From NCBI GenBank assembly GCA_035638575.1, contig DASQZT010000005.1, positions 1 through 64,000 of the forward strand: DNA of 64,000 nt, given 5' to 3'. Origin of the DNA: DASQZT01 sp035638575. Its GTDB lineage: Bacteria > Acidobacteriota > Terriglobia > Bryobacterales > Bryobacteraceae. The first letter of the stretch is position 1. Every line of letters begins with the position of its first letter. The notes beneath the pieces are model-generated. The model saw only the letters and a list, made by a program, of their open reading frames with translations, was not told the DNA's origin and did not search any database. A program made the position numbers and the translations under genes. This document shows, piece by piece, positions 56,406 through 64,000 of this stretch.

Positions 56406-56525
56406 ATGCGTCTGACCATCGCGGCCGGAGTACTGTTCACGCCGGACGAGAAGTGGGTGGTCTTCCGGTCCAACATGTTCGGCCCGGCCTACGCGTTTGC
56501 CGTGGAGGTGGCCAAGGCGAAATGA
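56406..56525 (+). pseudogene. 39-codon remnant of an oligogalacturonate lyase-like gene
   Basis: A tiny ORF with a good GGAGAGGAA ribosome site. Its end, TPDEKWVVFRSNMFGPAYAFAVEVAKA, closely matches the last strand set of oligogalacturonate lyase-like seven-bladed propellers, while its first ten residues look like the start of a signal peptide. The best explanation is a large internal deletion joining start and end of the gene. Its stop overlaps the ATG of the downstream aldolase, as an intact operon partner would, so it may still serve translational coupling. Confidence 0.6.
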
Positions 56526-57811
56526 CCCGCCGGTATCAGCATCCGCGCGACGAAATCCTCCAGGCCATGGAGCGGATCTACCGCTACCGCATGACCACCA
56601 CTTCGGGCGGCAACCTTTCGATCCGCGAGGCCAATGGCGACCTGTGGATCACCCCGGCGCGCATGGACAAGGGCTCGCTGGGGCGAGACGACATCGTGTG
56701 CGTGCGGCCCGACGGAACTGTCACGGGCTCGCGGAGGCCGTCTTCGGAGCTGCCCATCCACCAGGAGATCCGGCGCCGGAGGTCGGAGTTGGGCGGCATC
56801 GTCCACGCGCATCCCACCGCGCTGGTGGCGTTCAGCTTGGTGCACGAAGTGCCCGGCACGCGCCTGTTTCACCAGGCGCGGCAGGTTTGTGGCGAGGTGG
56901 GATTTGCCCCGTACGAGCTGCCCGGCAGCGCGGCCCTCGGCGGCCGCGTGGCCAAAACGTTCGAACAGGGATACGACTGCGTCATTCTCGAAAACCACGG
57001 GGTGGTGACGGCCGGCCGCTCGTTGCAGGAGGCGTTCCGGCGCTTCGAGACGCTGGAGTTCACCGCCAAGACGATCATTAAAGCGCGTCTGCTGGGCGGC
57101 GAGATCCGGTTCCTCACCGACGAACAGTTGGACCTGGAACGGCAGAGGACCGGCGGCATGGAGGAGTTCAACGCCGGAACTCCACCGAGCCATGAGAACG
57201 AGGTGCGGCGCCGCCTGTGCGAATTCGTGCGGCGCGCCTACCGCCAGCGGCTGTTCATCAGCACGCAGGGTAGCTTTTCGGCGCGCGTCGATTCATCCGG
57301 GTTCCTCATCACGCCTGCGCAGGTGGACCGCGGCACGGTGGACGTGGAGGACCTCGTCCTGGTGCGCGATGGCCGCCACGAAAGCGGAAAGCAGCCCAGC
57401 CGCGCCGCCGGCGTGCACGACGCCATTTACCGCGAGCACGCGGCCGTCGGCGCGATCGTCAATGCGTATCCGGTGAATGCGACGGCGTTCAGCGTTAGCG
57501 GCGTGACCCTGGATTCGCGGACCATTCCGGAGAGCTACGTGGTGGTGCGGCAAGTCGGCTGCGCGCCCTTCGGCTTGCAGTTCGGAGACGGCCAGGAACT
57601 GGCGCGGATGATCTCGGCCAAACAGCCCACCCTCTGCCTGGAGAACGATGGCGTGCTTGTGACCGGCGGCGACATGCTGGAGGCCTTCGACCGGCTGGAG
57701 GTGCTGGAATCCACTGCCGAGGCGATCATCAACTGCCGTGCCATCGGGACGCTCCAGGCACTGAACACCGACGTGACGCGGGGCCTGGACGCGGCGTTCT
57801 TAGGAGAGTGA
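56522..57811 (+). CDS. tandem class II aldolase/adducin protein with degenerate second domain
   Basis: 429 residues made of two class II aldolase domains. The first (residues about 5-205) has SGGNLS (28-33), SSE with Glu76, the zinc ligands His95 and His97 in HAHP, and His159 in ENHG: all intact. The second (about 225-425) keeps the fold (TQGSFSARV, VNAYPVNATAF, LENDGVLV) but the ligands are changed to Ala, Asn, Tyr and Asp. Class II aldolases act on L-fuculose, L-rhamnulose or ribulose phosphates. A single-chain tandem is unusual. It overlaps the remnant at 56406. Confidence 0.85.
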   Translation: MTRRYQHPRDEILQAMERIYRYRMTTTSGGNLSIREANGDLWITPARMDKGSLGRDDIVCVRPDGTVTGSRRPSSELPIHQEIRRRRSELGGIVHAHPTALVAFSLVHEVPGTRLFHQARQVCGEVGFAPYELPGSAALGGRVAKTFEQGYDCVILENHGVVTAGRSLQEAFRRFETLEFTAKTIIKARLLGGEIRFLTDEQLDLERQRTGGMEEFNAGTPPSHENEVRRRLCEFVRRAYRQRLFISTQGSFSARVDSSGFLITPAQVDRGTVDVEDLVLVRDGRHESGKQPSRAAGVHDAIYREHAAVGAIVNAYPVNATAFSVSGVTLDSRTIPESYVVVRQVGCAPFGLQFGDGQELARMISAKQPTLCLENDGVLVTGGDMLEAFDRLEVLESTAEAIINCRAIGTLQALNTDVTRGLDAAFLGE

Positions 57812-57817
57812 GGCGAC

Positions 57818-58384
57818 TCAGGGCCGGAGTTTTTCCGGAGAACCGAAGACTGACGCGAGATCGATGGTAACTCCGGGGAGCAGTTCGGTGGCGAGCGTGC
57901 CTTCCACTTCGATGGCGGTCTTGCCGCGGCAGACGACCACGGATGCGGTTTCCGGGTAGACCAGCCAGACTTCGCGCGCGCCGTTTTCCAGGTACTTCCT
58001 GGTCTTCCGGTGCATCATCGGCGCGGTATTGGATTCGGACATCACCTCCACCGCCAGCGCGGGAGCACCCTCCAGGTAATCGTTCTCGGGTTGCCCGGCG
58101 TGCGAAACGCTGACATCGGGGATCAGCCAATTGTCGCCGAACCGGTAACCCATCCGCATGAAGACCTCGCCCAGGTCGCTGCCTTTGCCTTGGTTGTGGA
58201 GTTCGCTGAGGGCGTCTTCGAGGACCTCGAAGAGGCGATGCCTGATCCGCACGTGTCCGATTTTTGCTGGCGGCAGGCGGAGCACTTCTCCGTCGATCAG
58301 TTGGAGCTTGCAAGGCTCGTCCGGCAAACGCTCGAACTCCTCGAACGTCATCAACGGATTAGTCGTTCCCATGACCTCCATCAT
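57818..58384 (-). CDS. Uma2-family putative endonuclease (DUF820)
   Basis: 188 residues from ATG 58384 or 58381. The Uma2 fold shows PLMTFEEFERLPDEP, DGEVLRLPPAKIGHVRIRH, LIPDVSVSHA and EVMSESNT, where Asp and Glu are the PD-(D/E)xK nuclease residues, followed by RKTRKYLENGAREVWLVYP. The family is widespread as stand-alone predicted endonucleases of unknown role. It converges with the aldolase gene and is divergent from the ADOP permease at 58562. Confidence 0.82.
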   Translation of the reverse strand: MMEVMGTTNPLMTFEEFERLPDEPCKLQLIDGEVLRLPPAKIGHVRIRHRLFEVLEDALSELHNQGKGSDLGEVFMRMGYRFGDNWLIPDVSVSHAGQPENDYLEGAPALAVEVMSESNTAPMMHRKTRKYLENGAREVWLVYPETASVVVCRGKTAIEVEGTLATELLPGVTIDLASVFGSPEKLRP

Positions 58385-58561
58385 CTTATACCGAGGCGTG
58401 CTGCCCTCAGCGCGGACGCGGCGTTCCGGAGAGTGACCGCTTGCGGACACGGCCTCCCAAAAGTGAACAGGCCGCCGCCCCGTCCGCGCAGCTATCCGGA
58501 ACCCCTTCAGAAACTTGCGATAGGCGAAGGGCTGGTATGCCACGCGCTCTGGTGTCCTCCG

Positions 58562-60994
58562 ATGCATTCCCTGCTGTCTGACCTGCGCCACGCCGCCCGG
58601 GAACTGCGCAAGCGCCCGGGCTTTGCCCTGACCGCTGTCATCTCACTCGCGCTCGGCATCGGAGCCACCAGCGCCGTGTTCAGCGTCGTCTATGCGGTCC
58701 TCATCAATCCTTTCCCGTACCCCGGCGCGGATCGCCTCATGGAGATCGCCCTGCGAGACAAGGCCGGCAACGACCGCGCCACCGGTCTGACCGGGCCGCA
58801 GCTCGAGCAGCTTCGCCAGGCGCAGTGCGTCGAAAGCGTAACCGCCCAGGATTGGTGGAACCTGACCACCACCGACAGCGACCTTCCGGAAGACGTACAG
58901 GCCGTGTATATCTCGCCCAACGCGCCCGATCACTGGGGCACGCCAGCCCTGATGGGCCGCTGGCTCCTGCCGTCCGACGGGCCGCCCGGCCAGGAGCCGC
59001 AGCGCGTGGTGGTGCTCGGCTACCAGTTCTGGCAGCGATACTTCGTGGGCAATCCCGCGGTGGTCGGCCGCACCATCCAACTAGTTCACAAGACGTACGA
59101 GATCGTCGGGGTAATGCCGCCCCGCTTCAAGTGGGGCCAGGCGGACATCTACGTTCCGCTCCGGGTCACGCGCGACCCGAACGTCTACCTATTCACTTCG
59201 CTCAAGCTCCGGCCCGGAGTGTCCGCCGCCCGGGCCAACGCCGAACTACAGCCGATCCTCGAGCAATTCGCCAGGCAATCGCCGTCGCGCTACCCGGAAA
59301 CGTTTCGCGTCGATCTGCGCAGCATCACGGACGTGTACGCGAAGCCCCTCGGGCCGACGCTGTTTCTGCTGCTCGGGGCGGTGGCCTCGCTGCTCCTCAT
59401 CGGGTGCGCCAACGTGTCGATCCTGCTCCTGGCCCGCGGCGCGCACCGGCAGCACGAATTCGCCCTGCGCGCGGCCATCGGGGCCAGCCGGTCGCGAATC
59501 GTCCGCCAATTGCTCGCCGAGTCGCTGGCGCTGGCAGTCGCGGGGACCGGGCTGGGCGTGATGCTCGCGTGGGAGAGCCTTTCCCGAATTGCCGCGTGGC
59601 TCCCTGAGGATTCCTTCCCCGCCGAATCGGTCATCGCCATCAATCCGCCGGTCCTGCTGTTCAGTATCAGCCTGGCCTTCGCCACGGCGATCGTGTTTGG
59701 CCTCTCGCCCGCGGTTCAGCTCTCCCGGCCGGACCTCGGCCGCCTCATGCAGGCCAGCATGCGCCGCATCCTGGGGGGCGTGCACGGCCGGCGCGCGCAC
59801 AGCGCCATGGTCGCCGTCCAGGTGGCGCTCACACTGCTTCTGCTCACCGTGGCGGGCGCGGCCTCGAAAGGCTTCCTCCGGCTGGTGAATTCGAAACTCG
59901 GCTACGATCCCCACTACACCATGTCCGTCCCGATCCCCATCCACGAGAACACCCACGTGGCCTGGAAGGACCGGAGCGAGTACTTCGAGCAGATCCGCGC
60001 CCGGATCGGCGCCATGCCCGAGGTTGTCGAGGCGGGCATCTCCACCAACGCCACGCCCCCCAGCAACGGCAGCAATACCAGGATCGAGATCCGCGGCAGC
60101 GCCGCCGCCGAGAAGCCCGAAGTGCGCCTGAACTACATCAGCCCCGAGTACTTTCCGGTGCTCCGCATTCCCCTGGCCCAGGGCCGCGTGTGGGACCACG
60201 CCGAAACCATGCGCGGCGCGGCGGTCGCGGTGATCAACCAGACCATGGCCCGCCAATTCTGGCCCAACGGGGATGCCATCGGACACCAGGTCCGCATTCT
60301 CAATCTCAAGGACGAGCCGCCGTACTCGCCCGCCGCTCCGGCCATCGACCAATGGCTGGAGATCGTGGGGGTGGCCGCCGACGTGCGCGACGACGGCCTG
60401 CGCAACCCCATCAAGCCCGCGGTCTATGTGCCCTACACACTTCGCCTGCGGATGTTCACCCAGATCCTGGTGCGCGCCCGCACGGCCCCGCTCGCGATTC
60501 TGCGCGCCGTGCGCACCCAGCTCGTGCAGATCGATCCGGACCAGCAGGTGATGCGCGTGCGCGACCTGGACAGTTGGATTGCCGGCCTGACGGAATACGC
60601 GCAGCAGCGGCTGGTGGCCACGCTGTTCGGAGTCTTCTCGATCCTGGCGTTGGCGCTTGCCGCGGTGGGGCTTTACAGCGTGGTGTCGTACGGCGTCGCC
60701 ACCCGCACCAACGAATTCGGCGTCCGCATGGCGCTGGGCGCGAGGGCGTCGGACATATTGCGGATCGTTCTGTGGCGCACGTCGCTGAACGTGGGGGTGG
60801 GGCTCGCGGCGGGCCTGCTGCTGAGCGTGGTGTTTGACAAGGTCGCGGTCCGCTGGGTCACGGAAAGCTCGCGCGATCCGTTGATCCTCGGCGGCGTAAC
60901 GCTATTGCTGATCGCCGCCGCGGCTCTCGCGTGTTCGGTGCCTGCCCGCCGCGCGGCGTCCGTCGATCCCATGGAGGCCCTGCGGTACGAGTAG
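58562..60994 (+). CDS. ADOP-type ABC transporter permease (MacB/FtsX fold)
   Basis: 810 residues from ATG 58562 (MHSLLSDLRHAARELRKRPGF). It shows the same architecture as the protein at 11509: an N-terminal helix in FALTAVISLALGIGATSAVFS, a MacB-like periplasmic domain, three central helices (LFLLLGAVASLLLIGCANVSILLL, FALRAAIGASRSRI) and a duplicated C-terminal permease half ending VPARRAASVDPMEALRYE. No ATPase gene is adjacent. The two ADOP proteins are related but not close copies. It ends 1 base before the etfA stop, converging. Confidence 0.88.
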   Translation: MHSLLSDLRHAARELRKRPGFALTAVISLALGIGATSAVFSVVYAVLINPFPYPGADRLMEIALRDKAGNDRATGLTGPQLEQLRQAQCVESVTAQDWWNLTTTDSDLPEDVQAVYISPNAPDHWGTPALMGRWLLPSDGPPGQEPQRVVVLGYQFWQRYFVGNPAVVGRTIQLVHKTYEIVGVMPPRFKWGQADIYVPLRVTRDPNVYLFTSLKLRPGVSAARANAELQPILEQFARQSPSRYPETFRVDLRSITDVYAKPLGPTLFLLLGAVASLLLIGCANVSILLLARGAHRQHEFALRAAIGASRSRIVRQLLAESLALAVAGTGLGVMLAWESLSRIAAWLPEDSFPAESVIAINPPVLLFSISLAFATAIVFGLSPAVQLSRPDLGRLMQASMRRILGGVHGRRAHSAMVAVQVALTLLLLTVAGAASKGFLRLVNSKLGYDPHYTMSVPIPIHENTHVAWKDRSEYFEQIRARIGAMPEVVEAGISTNATPPSNGSNTRIEIRGSAAAEKPEVRLNYISPEYFPVLRIPLAQGRVWDHAETMRGAAVAVINQTMARQFWPNGDAIGHQVRILNLKDEPPYSPAAPAIDQWLEIVGVAADVRDDGLRNPIKPAVYVPYTLRLRMFTQILVRARTAPLAILRAVRTQLVQIDPDQQVMRVRDLDSWIAGLTEYAQQRLVATLFGVFSILALALAAVGLYSVVSYGVATRTNEFGVRMALGARASDILRIVLWRTSLNVGVGLAAGLLLSVVFDKVAVRWVTESSRDPLILGGVTLLLIAAAALACSVPARRAASVDPMEALRYE

Positions 60995-60995
60995 G

Positions 60996-61970
60996 TTACT
61001 TGGCTTTCCGAATCGCCTCGATCAGTTCCGGCACCACTTGGAACAGGTCGCCGACAATGCCGTAATCGGCGACTTCGAAGATCGGCGCGTTGGCGTCTTT
61101 GTTGATGGCCACGATCGTGCGCGAGCCCTTCATCCCCACCAGGTGCTGGATCGCGCCGGAGATTCCCACAGCCAGGTACATTTTGGGCGCTACCGTCTGG
61201 CCCGAACTGCCCACCTGGCGCTCCATCGGCAGCCAACCGGCATCGCAGATCGGCCGCGAGGCCGCCAGTTCGGCGCCCAATACGTCGGCGAGCTGCTGCA
61301 CCAGCGGAATGTTGTCGGACTCCTTGATGCCGCGGCCTACTGAGACGATGATCTCGGCCGCGCCCAGGTCCACCGCGCGCTGCGATTCGCGGAAAAGGTC
61401 GAGCGGCTTGGTGCGGATATCGGCAGCGGAGATCTGCGGATCGAATTTCTCCACGGCGGCGGATCCGGCGGCCAACTGGTCCGCGCGCCATGCGCCGGCC
61501 TGCAAGGAAGCGAAGTGCGGCGCGTCGCCGGCAAACCGGACGTCCACGTTCACCTTGCCTTGGAAGAGTTGCCGCACCAGCACGAGCTGCCCGTTCTCCA
61601 CGCGGTGCGATACCACGTCGCTCACCGCCACGCGATGGAGCGAAGTCGCGAGCTTCGGAAGGAAGTCGCGAACCTGGTAGGTGTGCGGGAAGAGCACCAC
61701 GGAGGGCTTCTCCCGGCCGATGAGCTGCCGCAGCGTCGCGGCGTAGGCGTCCGGAGTGTAGTCCTTCAGCAGTTCGTGCTCCACGGCGTAGACCTTGTCG
61801 AGCTGTTTCGAAGCCACCTCGCCCGCCAGGCTATCCACGCCATATCCCACGACCGCGGCGCTTGCCGTGGTGTTCAGCTCTTGGGCGATCTGCTGGGCCG
61901 CCGCCAGCGTCTCGAACGACATCTTGTTCCACGCGCCCGCGCGTTGTTCCAATACCGCCAGTATGCTCAT
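60996..61970 (-). CDS. etfA: electron transfer flavoprotein alpha subunit
   Basis: 324 residues from ATG 61970 (MSILAVLEQRAGAWNK). The C-terminal FAD domain has the ETF-alpha signature: VSVGRGIKESDNIPLVQQLADVLGAELAASRP, DAGWLPMERQVGSSGQTVAPKMYLAVGISGAIQHLVGMKGS and VAINKDANAPIFEVADYGIVGDL. It accepts electrons from acyl-CoA dehydrogenases and passes them to ETF-quinone oxidoreductase. Its ATG overlaps the etfB stop by four bases, showing coupled translation. Confidence 0.93.
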   Translation of the reverse strand: MSILAVLEQRAGAWNKMSFETLAAAQQIAQELNTTASAAVVGYGVDSLAGEVASKQLDKVYAVEHELLKDYTPDAYAATLRQLIGREKPSVVLFPHTYQVRDFLPKLATSLHRVAVSDVVSHRVENGQLVLVRQLFQGKVNVDVRFAGDAPHFASLQAGAWRADQLAAGSAAVEKFDPQISAADIRTKPLDLFRESQRAVDLGAAEIIVSVGRGIKESDNIPLVQQLADVLGAELAASRPICDAGWLPMERQVGSSGQTVAPKMYLAVGISGAIQHLVGMKGSRTIVAINKDANAPIFEVADYGIVGDLFQVVPELIEAIRKAK

Positions 61971-62740
61971 ATGACTCGCGCCTCGAATTTCAGTTTCTCC
62001 ACCAGTTGCGCGGCGGCCTCCTTGGGGCTGCCCTCGAACAGTTGCGTCCGCTTGGTCCGCTCGGGCACGTAGATGCGGTCGAGCGTGATCGAGGAATCCG
62101 CCGCCGAGACGCCCAGCCCGGCCGGCGTCACGCGGCGGATTTCCTTGGTCTTGGCCTTCTTGATGCCCATGAGCGTGGCGTAGCGCAGCTTGCTGATGCC
62201 GGATTGGATGGTGAGCAGCGCGGGCAGCGGCATCTCCACGTGCTGGAACCAGCCGTCTTCCAGCTCGCGCTTCACGCGGATGGCTCCTTCCTGCGTTTCC
62301 ACCTGCATGATGATGGTGGCGTGCGGCAGGCCGAGCAACTCGGCGAGGATCACGCCCGTCTGTCCGTAGCCCAGGTCGTCGGACTGCAGGCCCGTCAGGA
62401 CCAGGTCGGGCGATTCGGGCTGGAGCGCCGCGGCCAGGAGCTTGGCGGCGGCCAGCGGATCGTAAGCTCCGATATCTTCTTCTTCCACGTGGATGGCGCG
62501 GTCGGCGCCCTTGGCGAGCGCTTCGCGAATGGTCTGCGCGGCGCGAGCCGGCCCGGCGCACAGCGCGATCACTTCGCCGCCGTGCTTTTCCTTGAGCTGC
62601 AGGCCGGCTTCAAGAGCATAGGCGTCGGGCTCGTTGATTTCGTAGGTGAGATCCGCCTCCTCGATCCATCGGGCCGAGGATGCGATGCGCAACTGCGAAT
62701 CGCGGGCGGGAACTTGTTTGATGGCAATTACGATTTTCAT
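61967..62740 (-). CDS. etfB: electron transfer flavoprotein beta subunit
   Basis: 257 residues with the ETF-beta features: MKIVIAIKQVPA, NEPDAYALEAGLQLKEKHGGEVIALCAGP, LTGLQSDDLGYGQTGVILAELLGLPHATI and KLRYATLMGIKKAKTKEI, including the region that docks with the acyl-CoA dehydrogenase. The protein holds AMP and partners EtfA as a heterodimer. The gene is first in the etfB-etfA unit, next to fabF, suggesting fatty-acid metabolism nearby. Confidence 0.93.
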   Translation of the reverse strand: MKIVIAIKQVPARDSQLRIASSARWIEEADLTYEINEPDAYALEAGLQLKEKHGGEVIALCAGPARAAQTIREALAKGADRAIHVEEEDIGAYDPLAAAKLLAAALQPESPDLVLTGLQSDDLGYGQTGVILAELLGLPHATIIMQVETQEGAIRVKRELEDGWFQHVEMPLPALLTIQSGISKLRYATLMGIKKAKTKEIRRVTPAGLGVSAADSSITLDRIYVPERTKRTQLFEGSPKEAAAQLVEKLKFEARVI

Positions 62741-62774
62741 AGAATATCGGGCAACACCGGCAAGAATGCCTATG

Positions 62775-64000
62775 CTAGCAGTACCTCTTGAAGATCAGGG
62801 AACCGTTGGTGCCGCCGAACCCGAAGCTGTTCGAAAGCGCGTACTCGATCTTCATGGGCCGCGCCTGGTTCGGCACGTAATCCAGATCGCAGAGCGGATC
62901 GGGGTTGTCGTGGTTGATGGTCGGAGGAGCGATCTGATCGCGAATGGCCAGCACCGTGATGCCGGCTTCGAGACCGCCGGCGCCGCCCAGCAGGTGGCCG
63001 GTCATCGACTTGGTGGAGCTGACCGCGACCTTGTAAGCGTGATCGCCGAAGGCTCGTTTGATGGCGGCGGTTTCCGCCAGGTCGCCCACTTCGGTCGAAG
63101 TGCCGTGGGCGTTGATGTAATCCACCTGGCCAGGCTCGATGCCGGCGTCGCGCATGCAGTTGCGCATCACGCGGTAGGCGCCGTCGCCGTTGTCGGGCGG
63201 CGCGGTCACGTGAAAGGCGTCCGCGCTCATGCCGTAACCTTTCATTTCGGCGAGGATGTGGGCTCCGCGGCGTAATGCGAATTCGAGTTCTTCGAGCACC
63301 AGGATGCCGGCGCCCTCGCCCACCACGAAGCCGTCGCGGTCCCGGTCCCACGGGCGGGAGGCGCGTTCCGGCTCGTCGTTGCGCGTGGAAAGCGCGCGCA
63401 TAGCCGCGAAGCCGCCGATTCCCATGGGGGTGATGCAGGCTTCCGTGCCGCCGCAGATCATGGCGTCGGCATCGCCGTGCTGGATCAGCCGGTAGGAATC
63501 GCCGATGGAATGCGCGCTGGTGGTGCAGGCGGTGGCGGTGGCCGAATTCGGCCCCTTGGCGCCGCTGCGGATGGAGACGTGGCCCGAGGCCAGGTTCACG
63601 ATGGTGGCGGGAATGAAAAACGGCGAGATGCGGCGCGGGCCATGCTCCAGGTAGGTCTGGTGCTCGCGTTCGATCACTTCAAACCCGCCGATGCCGCTGC
63701 CGATATACACGCCCACCTGTTCGGCGTTCTCCGGCGTGACCTTCAGGCCGGCGCTCTTCAGGGCGCAATCCGCCGCCGCGATGGCGAACTGGATGAAGCG
63801 CCCCATCTTCTTGATTTCTTTTTTCTCGATGTAGTTGGCCGGATCGAAACCTTTGACCTCCCCTGCGATCCGGCAGGAAAAGGCCGACGCGTCGAACTGG
63901 GTGATGCGCCCGATACCGCTTCTCCCCGCGCGGACCGCCTCCCAGGACGCTTCGGTGCCGATCCCCAGCGGCGTGAGCAACCCCACACCGGTGACTACCA
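62775..64000 (-). CDS. fabF: beta-ketoacyl-ACP synthase II, 5' end beyond the window
   Basis: About 408 residues are visible and the first few codons are cut off by the window edge; the frame reads through GTG 63986 upstream as VVTGVGLLTPLG, the usual start of FabF. The catalytic Cys lies in ATACTTSAHSIG, the two His in NAHGTSTEVGD and STKSMTGHLLG, and the end NSFGFGGTN is the conserved signature. The enzyme condenses malonyl-ACP with the growing acyl chain in fatty-acid synthesis. It starts the minus-strand run that leads to etfB-etfA. Confidence 0.93.
   Translation of the reverse strand, partial: VVTGVGLLTPLGIGTEASWEAVRAGRSGIGRITQFDASAFSCRIAGEVKGFDPANYIEKKEIKKMGRFIQFAIAAADCALKSAGLKVTPENAEQVGVYIGSGIGGFEVIEREHQTYLEHGPRRISPFFIPATIVNLASGHVSIRSGAKGPNSATATACTTSAHSIGDSYRLIQHGDADAMICGGTEACITPMGIGGFAAMRALSTRNDEPERASRPWDRDRDGFVVGEGAGILVLEELEFALRRGAHILAEMKGYGMSADAFHVTAPPDNGDGAYRVMRNCMRDAGIEPGQVDYINAHGTSTEVGDLAETAAIKRAFGDHAYKVAVSSTKSMTGHLLGGAGGLEAGITVLAIRDQIAPPTINHDNPDPLCDLDYVPNQARPMKIEYALSNSFGFGGTNGSLIFKRYC

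Overview
The window is high-GC, densely packed bacterial chromosome that most resembles an acidobacterium of the Bryobacterales/Solibacter group. The evidence is two orphan MacB/FtsX-type permeases of the acidobacterial duplicated orphan permease (ADOP) kind, a giant secreted beta-propeller protein with the C-terminal domain typical of Solibacter, many exported proteins of unknown function, and polysaccharide-degrading and sugar-oxidising genes. This is inferred from protein families; there is no rRNA or tRNA in the window.

Layout. 0.1-11 kb is a carbohydrate-use region: a GH51 arabinofuranosidase with a CBM9-like partner, a Gfo/Idh/MocA oxidoreductase, a sugar isomerase/epimerase, aroE, a zinc alcohol/polyol dehydrogenase and a large GH38 alpha-mannosidase. 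11-19 kb holds a cysteine-rich small protein, an ADOP permease, an EamA exporter and then a gene graveyard (menC remnant, 5'-truncated esterase, 5'-truncated TPR protein, frameshifted carboxylesterase). 19-25.6 kb has a LolD-like ATPase, clpC, the secreted propeller protein and a DUF433/DUF5615 toxin-antitoxin pair. 25.6-35.8 kb has a second Gfo/Idh/MocA enzyme, a SurA-like lipoprotein, a decayed chemoreceptor, an exported methyltransferase, two exported or cytosolic unknowns, a peroxiredoxin with an in-frame TGA at its catalytic cysteine (probable selenoprotein), a zinc-ribbon protein, a second parvulin and an SseB-like protein.

35.8-38.7 kb is a two-component locus with two response regulators and one histidine kinase. 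38.8-44.6 kb holds two translationally coupled secreted proteins, an RHS/YD-repeat protein and a PPC-repeat protein that itself ends in a YD repeat. 44.6-55.6 kb is a long minus-strand surface-polysaccharide cluster running rfbA, rfbC, rfbB, two glycosyltransferases, a repeat coiled-coil protein, a glycosyltransferase stump, a glycosyltransferase, a DUF3108 protein, a glycosyltransferase-methyltransferase fusion, an ABC-2 exporter permease with an N-terminal sugar-binding-like domain, and a DedA-family protein. rfbD and the cognate ABC ATPase are not in the window.

55.7-64 kb carries a nucleotidyltransferase pair, a 39-codon remnant of an oligogalacturonate lyase-like gene, a tandem class II aldolase whose second half has lost all metal ligands, a Uma2-family nuclease, a second ADOP permease, etfA, etfB and the start-truncated fabF.

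The strongest novel candidate is the exported peroxiredoxin at 32304-32837, where UGA replaces the peroxidatic cysteine and is followed by a compact hairpin with a GG-containing loop. Next are the dead-half tandem aldolase, the RHS/PPC pair, the exporter fusion, and a putative terminated leader RNA at 32051-32178.
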